Positions 1 to 6,576 of a DNA stretch of 33,178 bases are shown here, in pieces. Position 1 is the first letter of the stretch. Each line of letters starts with the position of its first letter. Origin of the DNA: Bacillota bacterium (GTDB taxonomy: Bacteria; Bacillota; Clostridia; Saccharofermentanales; Fastidiosipilaceae). The stretch covers positions 1 through 33,178 of the forward strand of contig JASGUW010000075.1 in assembly GCA_030055235.1 (NCBI GenBank), given 5' to 3'. The notes below the pieces were generated by a model. The model was not told where the DNA came from, ran no database searches, and saw only the letters and a list, made by a program, of their open reading frames with translations. The position numbers and the translations under genes were made by a program.

Positions 1-1150
1 GCCCCTGTTTTGCTGTCTCCCTGACATGGAAGAACTGCCGGTACTGCTCCTGGTGACTCTCTACAAGCTGCTCCTCCAGTAACTCACGTTCCAGCTGCAG
101 GATGTGAAGATCGAAGGCGACACGGTCGTCGGTCATGTGTTGTGGGTTGAAGTAGACATGCTGGTAACAGCGGCGGCAGAATTCTCCCCAGGGATGAAGG
201 AAGGTCTTGAGATAGATGGCTTCCCCATCCAGCATCCTTAGTCCATCCGGACAGTCAATCTCATCTCGATACGCATCAATGTAATCCCGCACAAAGCGCA
301 GATGGCTGGGGACGGCAATGCTGAAGTGGTGACGATGGGCACAGAGCTCGTCGATGTTCTGCTGACTGTAAAAGCCCTTATCCATCACAACATGCAGTCG
401 GGCAAAGTCCAGCTTCTGAAACTGGTGGAGCAGATTGGCCAGTGTCTTTACGTCTGTAATCGAACCTGGCAGTTCACGGCAGGTCACCGGAAGGAAGCTC
501 TTCTGTCCGTAGACCATGGCCAGATTGATCTGAGGCAGCGCTTCACGGTCACGGTTATATCCATAACGGACATACTCATTCTGTTTGGCATAGGAGGAGA
601 CGGATGTGATGTCATAGCAGAGATGGTCCCCCTCTGCCAGCTTCCTGCCCCAGAGCTTGAAGAAGGTCTGGCGTACATCCTCGGTAATAAGAGCCAGGAG
701 CTCGCTGATACGCTGGCTGCTGAGCACCCGGTCCGTTGGCGACTCATGGTTCTCAAGCCACACGTCCGCATCCGACAGTGGACGCCCGGTCAGCAGGACA
801 TACCAGGCCAGAGCCAGCATCTCCTTCCAGATCTCAGGTGCTGCCTTCCTGAGGGTGGAAGATAAGCCCAGCTCTTTTTCAATCTGATTCAGGAGCATGG
901 CCGGTCCGCTGACATGCGTCTTCACAGTCACAGCAGAATCCATCGCAGCGAGTTTGTCTTCACCAAAACGTTTGGAGGGAACAAATGCACCTGTCTCAGG
1001 ATCCAGCTTGCCCAGATAGACCTGTTTCGTCCGAGCCTGCTTCTTCTCCTTGTCCCAGTAACGCTCCAGGACCTCGTAGACGTACGTTGATCCGTTCTTG
1101 TGGCTCTGATAGTTCAGCTTTTTGCCTTCTAGTAGCGTATGCGTATCCAT
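1..1150 (-). CDS. IS4/IS1634-type DDE transposase, 3' end outside window
   Basis: An open frame of 383 codons on the minus strand starts at ATG 1150 and runs off the left edge without a stop, so only the N-terminal part is seen. It resembles DDE transposases of the IS4/IS1634 group, which cut and paste their own element. The region around D180 (CYDITSVSSYAKQ) fits the first catalytic Asp and its flanking motif, and D257 in VVMDKGFYSQQN fits the second. The third acidic residue would lie beyond the window. The N-terminal region (KNGSTYVYEVLERYWDKEK) is typical of the group. No good Shine-Dalgarno is seen before the ATG. It differs clearly from the second transposase in this window, so it is a different element. 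Confidence is high for a transposase and moderate for the exact family. Confidence 0.85.
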   Translation of the reverse strand, partial: MDTHTLLEGKKLNYQSHKNGSTYVYEVLERYWDKEKKQARTKQVYLGKLDPETGAFVPSKRFGEDKLAAMDSAVTVKTHVSGPAMLLNQIEKELGLSSTLRKAAPEIWKEMLALAWYVLLTGRPLSDADVWLENHESPTDRVLSSQRISELLALITEDVRQTFFKLWGRKLAEGDHLCYDITSVSSYAKQNEYVRYGYNRDREALPQINLAMVYGQKSFLPVTCRELPGSITDVKTLANLLHQFQKLDFARLHVVMDKGFYSQQNIDELCAHRHHFSIAVPSHLRFVRDYIDAYRDEIDCPDGLRMLDGEAIYLKTFLHPWGEFCRRCYQHVYFNPQHMTDDRVAFDLHILQLERELLEEQLVESHQEQYRQFFHVRETAKQG

Positions 1151-1450
1151 TGTGAGATTATCGCGATGTTTCGAGCACAAAAGAAAGTAGCCTAAGCAGC
1201 TGTCACATAGATGTAAGAATGCTTTCAGGTGTTTGACAGCTGACCTCGCTATATCACGAGCGGGATTATAGGCAGATATATCACTTCCAGATGGCTCTCT
1301 CTATGGACAGTCGACTCAATCCAGTTCTTTCTCTTCATTTGTTTCTGCATTTTGGCATTTCCGAATACATCGCCGATCAGTTGTGAAAAGGCAGTAAGAA
1401 CGTCTGCGATCCTGAATAGAGGCAATAGCTCAAAGTTTATAAACTCATTT
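1151..1450. other. Non-coding stretch between transposase and copper genes
   Basis: No convincing gene is seen. A minus-strand open frame of 76 codons (1249-1479) has no recognisable domain. The 8-base arms AGCTGTCA (1198-1205) and TGACAGCT (1234-1241) form a loose inverted repeat close to where the end of the insertion element would be expected, but I cannot fix its terminal repeat. Confidence 0.4.
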
Positions 1451-1453
1451 GAT

Positions 1454-1527
1454 ATCTGGTGGCACCTGATCCACTTCAAACATCTGGTGATACAGGTTTA
1501 GCTTCAGACACCAGATCCACTTCAATT
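1454..1527. repeat. Short repeated motifs resembling an insertion sequence end
   Basis: ATCTGGTG occurs at 1454 and 1481, and GATCCACTTCAA occurs twice (about 1468 and 1514), the second time after CACCAG, the complement of CTGGTG. Multiple short direct and inverted motifs of this kind occur at the ends of some insertion elements, including the IS21 family. No matching transposase lies beside it, so this may be a solo end. The family assignment is a guess. Confidence 0.3.
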
Positions 1528-1534
1528 GCTGAGC

Positions 1535-1576
1535 TATAATGTTAGCCGCGACTAACGAATGCTATCGAATCGATTC
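1535..1576 (+). promoter_or_regulatory. Probable copA promoter with operator-like palindromes
   Basis: A perfect -10 hexamer TATAAT lies at 1535-1540 with no good -35 at 17 bases. It is followed directly by the dyad GTTAG-N6-CTAAC (1541-1556) and then the perfect palindrome GAATCGATTC (1567-1576). A repressor bound here would block initiation, which fits metal-responsive control. Neither dyad matches the CopY or CsoR consensus I know, so the regulator is unknown. Confidence 0.45.
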
Positions 1577-1631
1577 TCCTCAAATCTCAGCAGTCGATTC
1601 ACTCTCATAATCTACAAAGGAGGCAGAGCTT

Positions 1632-4292
1632 TTGAACGCTCAAACACAGAATCATTATGACGTCGGTGGCATGACCTGTTCTGCCTGTCAGGCGCGCGTC
1701 GACCGCGCGGTTCGCAGCCTCGAAGGCGTCGAAGAGGTCAGCGTCAACCTTCTGACAGGGCGCATGCTTGTCAGTGGCAGCGCAGCACCAGAAGCGGTCA
1801 TCGCCGCAGTTGAAGACGCCGGCTACACAGGCACGCTGCGCACTCCCACAGAAAACACCACGTCGTCGGCACAAATCCCACAGACGAAACCCAAGGATCC
1901 GCTCAGCGCTGTCCGTGAAGCCGCCGCCGCCCTCAAGCGCCGCTTCTTCCTCTCCCTCATCTTCATGCTGCCGCTGGCCTGCCTCGCGATGGGTCCGATG
2001 CTCGGCCTCCCCCTTCCCGCCGTCCTCGACGGCCCCGCCAACACCGTCAGCTACGCCCTGGCCCAGTTCCTCCTTGCCCTCCCTGTCCTCTACCTCAATC
2101 GCAGCTACTTCAAAAACGGCTACCGCGCCCTCTGGCACCGCGGCCCCAACATGGACTCCCTGATCGCGATCGGTTCCACCGCCGCCCTCCTCTACGGCAT
2201 CGTCCTCCTCTTTCAGGCCAGCCACGCACTCGGCGCAGGCGACCTCGTCACCGCAGGCCAGATCCGCCACCAGCTCTACTTCGAAAGCTCCGCCATGATC
2301 CTCACCCTGATCACTCTCGGCAAATGGCTCGAAGCCCGCTCGAAAGCCGGCACCGGCCAGGCGATGCAAAAGCTCCTCGACCTGACCCCGCGCACCGCCC
2401 TCCGCGAGCGCCCGGACGGCGACAGCGGCAGCACCTGCGACGAAATCCCCATCGCAGCCCTCACTCCCGGCGATATCGTCCAGGTCCGCCCCGGCTCAGC
2501 CATCCCCGCCGACGGCATCGTTGTCTCCGGCGACAGTGGCGTCGACGAATCCGCCATCACCGGCGAAAGCCTGCCCGTCGACAAGCTTCCCGGCGATACC
2601 GTCATCGGCGGCACCATGAACACCCACGGCCAGCTCCGCGTCCGCGTCACCCGCCTCGGCGAAGACAGCACCCTTGCCGGCATCCTCCGCCTGATGGAGG
2701 AGGCCGGCTCGAGCCGTGCCCCCATCGCCCGCCTCGCCGACCGCATCTCCGGTATCTTTGTCCCCATCGTCCTCGCGATCGCCCTCGTCACGCTCCTCAC
2801 CTGGCTCGCGAGCGGTGCCGCCCCCGGCTTCGCCCTCCAGATGGCGATCAGTGTCCTGGTCATTTCCTGCCCCTGCGCTCTCGGCCTCGCCACCCCGGTT
2901 GCCATCATGGCCGGCACGGGCCGCGGCGCCGGCCACGGCATCCTGATCCGTTCCGGCGAAGCCTTGGAAACCCTCGCCGGCGTCCACACGATCGTCCTCG
3001 ACAAAACCGGTACCCTCACCAGCGGCGACATCGAAGTCACCCATTTCCACCCTCTGAGCGACGACGACCCCACCAGCCTCCTTGCCGCCGCGGCCGCCCT
3101 CGAATCCGGCTCCGAGCACCTCCTCGCCGCCGCCATCGTCCGCTACGCCGACCGCGAAGCCCCCGACACCAGGCGTCCCACCGTCACCCGATTCACCGCC
3201 CATGCTGGCCTCGGCGTTTCCGGCCACATCGAAGGCAGCCACTGGCTCGCCGGCAATGCCCGCTTTCTGGAAGAACAGGGCATTGACATCACAGATCTAT
3301 CTACGCAAAGCCAGCAACTCTCCTCCGCCGGCCAGACCCCCATCTACTTCGCCCGTGATGGCCGCGTCGTCCTCCTCATGGCCCTCGCCGACCAGCTGCG
3401 CCCGGAATCCCCCGCCGCCGTCCAGGAGCTGAAAGCCCTCGGCCGCCAGGTCGTGATGCTGACCGGCGACCATGCCCCGACCGCCCGCGCCATCGCCGCC
3501 GCTGCCGGCATCGAACACTACATCGCAGACGTGCTCCCCGCTGACAAGGAAGCCGAAATCCGCCGCCTCCAGGACAGCGGCCACCGCGTCGCCATGGTCG
3601 GGGATGGCATCAACGATGCTCCTGCCCTCATGCGCGCTGATGTTGGCATTGCGATCGGCGCCGGCACCGATGTCGCGCTCGAGTCCGCCGACGTCATTCT
3701 CCTGCGCTCGGATCCCCGCGACATTGCCCGCGCCATCCGTCTCAGCCAGGCCACCCTGCGCAACATTCGCCAGAATCTTTTCTGGGCTTTTCTGTACAAT
3801 AGCCTGGGAATCCCGCTGGCCGCCGGCGTTTTCTACCCCGCCTTCGGCTGGCAGCTAAACCCGATGATCGCCGCCGCCGCGATGAGCCTGAGCTCGCTCT
3901 TCGTCGTCACCAATGCCCTGCGGCTACGAAACCAGTCACTCGAAGTAGACGCGCGGCTACGAAATCAGTCCCTCGAGGTAGACGCGCGGCTACGAAATCA
4001 GTCACTTAACGACATTCCAGCCAAAACCCAAACAAAGGAGACTCCTAAGATGAGAAAATACACCCTCGACATCGTCGGCATGACCTGCCCGCACTGCGAG
4101 CGCGCCGTCCGCCGTGGCCTGGAGGGCATCCCCGGCACCTCCGAAGTCACAGTTGATCGCGTCAACGGCCAGGCCACGCTCCTGGCCGACGACCGCGTTA
4201 GCGATGTAGACCTCGATGTCGCCGTCTCGATAGCCGGCTTCAGCATCACCGCCATGCTCGAAGACCCATACTACGATAAGGACAATCCGTAA
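1632..4292 (+). CDS. copA: Copper-exporting P1B-type ATPase fused to a C-terminal CopZ-like domain
   Basis: This is an integral membrane pump predicted to export Cu(I) using ATP. The TTG start at 1632 is chosen because AAAGGAGG lies 7 to 8 bases upstream. The 886-residue protein has an N-terminal HMA metal-binding domain (CxxC at C16-C19 in GMTCSAC), membrane helices, the actuator TGES, the metal-site CPC at 413-415 (SCPCALGLATP), the phosphorylated D457 in DKTGT, and the hinge GDGINDAP near 658. The usual C-terminal end, after the last helices, is followed by an 11-residue unit RLRNQSLEVDA in 2.7 copies (from residue 764) and then a second HMA domain starting at M807 (CxxC in GMTCPHCERAV). 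CopA proteins usually end at the last helix and CopZ is usually separate. The fused domain has its own ribosome binding site (see the copZ entry). Confidence 0.95.
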   Translation: MNAQTQNHYDVGGMTCSACQARVDRAVRSLEGVEEVSVNLLTGRMLVSGSAAPEAVIAAVEDAGYTGTLRTPTENTTSSAQIPQTKPKDPLSAVREAAAALKRRFFLSLIFMLPLACLAMGPMLGLPLPAVLDGPANTVSYALAQFLLALPVLYLNRSYFKNGYRALWHRGPNMDSLIAIGSTAALLYGIVLLFQASHALGAGDLVTAGQIRHQLYFESSAMILTLITLGKWLEARSKAGTGQAMQKLLDLTPRTALRERPDGDSGSTCDEIPIAALTPGDIVQVRPGSAIPADGIVVSGDSGVDESAITGESLPVDKLPGDTVIGGTMNTHGQLRVRVTRLGEDSTLAGILRLMEEAGSSRAPIARLADRISGIFVPIVLAIALVTLLTWLASGAAPGFALQMAISVLVISCPCALGLATPVAIMAGTGRGAGHGILIRSGEALETLAGVHTIVLDKTGTLTSGDIEVTHFHPLSDDDPTSLLAAAAALESGSEHLLAAAIVRYADREAPDTRRPTVTRFTAHAGLGVSGHIEGSHWLAGNARFLEEQGIDITDLSTQSQQLSSAGQTPIYFARDGRVVLLMALADQLRPESPAAVQELKALGRQVVMLTGDHAPTARAIAAAAGIEHYIADVLPADKEAEIRRLQDSGHRVAMVGDGINDAPALMRADVGIAIGAGTDVALESADVILLRSDPRDIARAIRLSQATLRNIRQNLFWAFLYNSLGIPLAAGVFYPAFGWQLNPMIAAAAMSLSSLFVVTNALRLRNQSLEVDARLRNQSLEVDARLRNQSLNDIPAKTQTKETPKMRKYTLDIVGMTCPHCERAVRRGLEGIPGTSEVTVDRVNGQATLLADDRVSDVDLDVAVSIAGFSITAMLEDPYYDKDNP
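3921..4010 (+). repeat. 33-bp in-frame tandem repeat linking CopA to CopZ domain
   Basis: Units begin at 3921, 3954 and 3987, exactly 33 bases apart. The first two are complete and the third is partial, with only a few substitutions between copies. Each unit encodes 11 residues, RLRNQSLEVDA, so loss or gain of a unit keeps the frame. The sequence reads like a slippage-prone linker that has replaced the normal end of copA. Confidence 0.9.
4050..4292 (+). CDS. copZ: CopZ-like copper chaperone, internal in-frame start within copA
   Basis: An ATG at 4050 is preceded by AAAGGAG at 4034-4040, a good ribosome binding site at normal spacing. From here the frame gives an 80-residue HMA-domain protein (MRKYTLDIVGMTCPHC at the start, CxxC copper ligands, and a beta-alpha-beta pattern after it), the normal size and composition of CopZ, the cytoplasmic Cu(I) chaperone that feeds CopA. 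Because the upstream copA frame reads straight through, the same codons may be made both as the C-terminus of CopA and as free CopZ. Whether the internal start is used is inference. The ancestral state was probably two separate adjacent genes. Confidence 0.65.
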   Translation: MRKYTLDIVGMTCPHCERAVRRGLEGIPGTSEVTVDRVNGQATLLADDRVSDVDLDVAVSIAGFSITAMLEDPYYDKDNP

Positions 4293-4343
4293 TAGGGCGT
4301 GCGAAGCCCCCAACAGCCGACTGCCGCTACCGCACCGGCCGAC

Positions 4344-4376
4344 AACCCGCCCGGCCACGTCGCCGGAGCGGGTTTC
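4344..4376 (+). terminator. Strong hairpin after copA/copZ
   Basis: AACCCGC (4344-4350) continues into CCGGC (4351-4355). They pair with GCCGG (4362-4366) and GCGGGTT (4368-4374), giving a 12-bp stem with one bulged A and a 6-base loop. Only three T residues follow, so it may be a weak intrinsic terminator or a mRNA-stabilising hairpin between the copper genes and the phosphatase. Confidence 0.6.
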
Positions 4377-4424
4377 AAGCGCGCCGGCAGCGCACAGTAC
4401 TAAACGTGCAGAAACGAGACAAGC

Positions 4425-5300
4425 ATGAATTCCACTAATAACCCAACCCTCAAGCAGGAGCTGTCGACGCTCGTAGAAATAGTTGAAAGCACCGCAGCCT
4501 GGCTGCCCGGGGTCAGCGCCCCACATCAGGGCCTCCATGAGAAATCCGGTGTCGCCGACTTCGTCACCAGCCACGATATCGAAATGCAGCGCCAGCTCGA
4601 AGCGGCTCTCTCTGCCGCCTTTCCGGCTGCCTCCTTCCTGGGGGAGGAGGATGAAGCCCAGAACCCGGACACCCTCCGTCAGGCGCTGGCCGGCACGGAC
4701 GGCCTCTTTATCGTCGATCCCATCGACGGCACCTCCAATTTCGTCTACGGCTATAAACACAGCTCCGTTTCGGTTGCCCTTGTCCGCGGCGGCGAACCCG
4801 TCCTGGCCGTAGTCCATAATCCCTGGCTGTCAGAGACCTTTGCTGCGGCTAAAGGCCATGGTTCTTTCTGCAAAGACCCCCACACCACCCGCCCCTGCCG
4901 ACCGAGCAGCGTTCCCCTCAACCGTGCCGTCATCCTCTACGGCTCGACTCCCTACCAGCGAGACCTGATCGCCCCCGGCTACCGCCTGCTCCAGACCCTG
5001 CACGAGCAGGGCCGCGACATGCGCCGCAGCGGCTCGGCCGCCCTTGATCTCAGCTACATCGCCGACGGCCGCGGCGACCTCTTCTTCGAACTGCGCCTGC
5101 AGGCCTGGGACTACGCCGCCGGCCTCCTGATCTGCCGCGAAGCCGGAGCCGTCGTCACCGATGCCTTCGGAAACGTTCCCGTCCTGCCGCGCGCCAGCTC
5201 CATCATCGCCGGCAATCCGCTGACCCAGCCCGGCGCTCTCGACGTGATCCGTGAACTTGGCATCGACGAAGCGGTACGCATTTCAGAACAGGCGACCTGA
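4425..5300 (+). CDS. Inositol monophosphatase family phosphatase
   Basis: This 291-residue cytoplasmic enzyme belongs to the Mg2+-dependent inositol monophosphatase / 3'(2'),5'-bisphosphate nucleotidase superfamily. The metal-binding signatures are in order: the acidic GEEDE near residue 73, DPIDGTSNF starting at D98, and WDYAAG with D229. Length is normal for the family (about 250-300). The substrate cannot be told from sequence; inositol phosphate, the sulfate-assimilation nucleotide pAp, or NADP-type substrates are all possible. The ATG at 4425 has only a weak purine-rich stretch before it. It follows the copper genes by about 130 bases with a hairpin between, so it is probably a separate unit. 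Confidence 0.88.
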   Translation: MNSTNNPTLKQELSTLVEIVESTAAWLPGVSAPHQGLHEKSGVADFVTSHDIEMQRQLEAALSAAFPAASFLGEEDEAQNPDTLRQALAGTDGLFIVDPIDGTSNFVYGYKHSSVSVALVRGGEPVLAVVHNPWLSETFAAAKGHGSFCKDPHTTRPCRPSSVPLNRAVILYGSTPYQRDLIAPGYRLLQTLHEQGRDMRRSGSAALDLSYIADGRGDLFFELRLQAWDYAAGLLICREAGAVVTDAFGNVPVLPRASSIIAGNPLTQPGALDVIRELGIDEAVRISEQAT

Positions 5301-5365
5301 TTGCCACCTTTTTGTGATTAAAAAAGAAAACGGCGGCGCAGACCACCAGGTGGAGTAAATAGGTG

Positions 5366-5848
5366 TGGTCAATTTTTTCGTTCCTGCCCCGATTCCGGGA
5401 CACCAGCGCAATTTTTGTCCGCCCGTGGACAATTTTTTCGTTCCTGCCCCGATTTTGGGGCACCAGCGCAATTTTTGTCCATCTGTGGACAATTTTTTCG
5501 CTCCTGCCCCGATTCCGGGGCACAAACGCCCTTTTTTGGCCAGCCCTGGACAATTTTTTCGTTCCTGCCCCGATTCTGGGGCACAAACGCCCTTTTTTGG
5601 CCAGCCCTGGACAATTTTTTCGCTCCTGCCCCATTTTCGGGGCACCAGCGCAATTTTTGTCCACCTGTGGACAAATTTTTCGTTCCTGCCCCGATTTCAG
5701 GGCACAAACGCCCTTTTTTGGCCAGCCCTGGACAATTTTTTCGTTCCTGCCCCGATTTCGGGGCACCAGCGCAATTTTTGTCCATCTGTGGACAATTTTT
5801 TCGCTCCTGCCCCGGTTTCGGGGCACCAGCGCAATTTTTGTCCACCCT
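5366..5848 (+). repeat. Array 1: eight mosaic ~60-bp dyad-symmetric units
   Basis: Units begin at 5366, 5426, 5486, 5547, 5608, 5668, 5729 and 5789. Every unit has a left half starting TGGACAATTTTTTCG (the first varies) and a central hairpin TGCCCC..GGGGCA; in the seventh unit this is perfect (TGCCCCGA-TT-TCGGGGCA). Two right halves alternate. Type a' (ACCAGCGCAATTTTTGTCC) gives 60-base units and type b' (ACAAACGCCC, then a T run and GGCCA) gives 61-base units. The order is A A B B A B A A. The outer ends TGGACA and TGTCCA are also inverted in type A. Units are contiguous, with no unique spacers, so this is not a CRISPR. Function is unknown. Confidence 0.95.
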
Positions 5849-5858
5849 CCTGAACAGC

Positions 5859-6002
5859 ATTCTTCGATATTGTCCCGCGGCCAGGACCTGAACCTGGAAA
5901 AGAGCTGTGCTGTAAGTAAGGAAGGATGCCCCAACACGCGAGGCATCGTGAAACGATGTCAATTCCAGCTTGGTGTTCAAAACACTAATTAGGCACGGCT
6001 TC
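5859..6002 (+). other. Conserved non-coding tail of repeat element 1
   Basis: Directly after array 1 is a stretch homologous to the sequence that follows array 2 on the opposite strand (12171-12284). Shared blocks include TTC.TCGATAT, ACCTGGAAAA, AGCTGT, GGATGC..CAAC.CGCGAGG and TTAG.CACGG.TTC. This copy carries about 30 extra bases with two small perfect hairpins, CATCGT-GAA-ACGATG (5944-5958) and GTGTT-CAA-AACAC (5973-5985). The pairing of array plus tail at two sites indicates one defined element. Confidence 0.7.
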
Positions 6003-6576
6003 TATTTGAGTCGCTTGCTTTTTTATTTGGTAAATATTTATCATGCCGCCTGAAAAGGAGCTCTGATAGTGTTTCTCAGACTTCAGAGTTGACTCCGGGG
6101 CAGCCTTCTGGAAGCCAGAGGAGTCGAGGAAATGAGTAGGTATGCAACGCACAAATGAAAGATTTGCTGCTCAGCCTCCTGTCCTTTCTCGATCGCAGCG
6201 TGCTTTTTCTTCCCGCTTGTACCTCCCGGCCACCTTTCTCGTCCATCTCCCGTCCATCTCCCGGCCATCTCCCCCAGCCATTTTTCCCGTCCATCTCTCT
6301 CAGCCGACATTTCATTGCGGCACGAAAGCCAAGTTCCTAAGCCCTGCTCCTACAAACAGCAGACAGCCACACGCAGTTGGTTAGGGTGATCAAAGATTTG
6401 CGATTTCGAATCATGTGCCTCAGCCACCGACGCTGCCGCCGCCTCAGCCACCGAGGCTGCAGCAGCCTCAGGCGACTCGAATCACCGCCGACGCCGCAGC
6501 AGACTCAGACGAAGCAAATCACCGCCGCCAGACGTTTCCAGACCACTCTGAATGGCGAACTCGAGGGAAAATCCCG
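6003..6576. other. Non-coding region with low-complexity repeats
   Basis: No gene is recognised. The stretch 6238-6304 is a degenerate 11-12 base tandem repeat around CCCGTCCATCT. The stretch 6416-6475 repeats GCCTCAGCCACCGA-like blocks, which on the minus strand would read Ala/Ser/Glu-rich (like the acidic linker of the neighbouring secreted protein) but is interrupted by stops, so it may be a coding remnant. Several open frames here overlap on both strands, a by-product of the repeats. Confidence 0.5.

Noticed and set aside
302-865. 187-codon plus-strand frame in the left transposase
   Set aside because: It is antisense to a coherent transposase frame with DDE motifs that runs off the edge.
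1605-2369. 254-codon minus-strand frame opposite copA
   Set aside because: It is a shadow created by the GC-rich third positions of copA, with low-complexity Glu/Gly/Ala composition.
5366-5848. CRISPR array
   Set aside because: Units are contiguous and mosaic with no unique spacers, and no cas genes are in the window.
5203-5992. Long open frames on both strands across array 1 encoding repetitive proteins
   Set aside because: The frames exist because the 60-base unit has no stops in several frames. The 61-base units shift the frame at each occurrence, so no single repeat protein is maintained, and starts lack ribosome binding sites.
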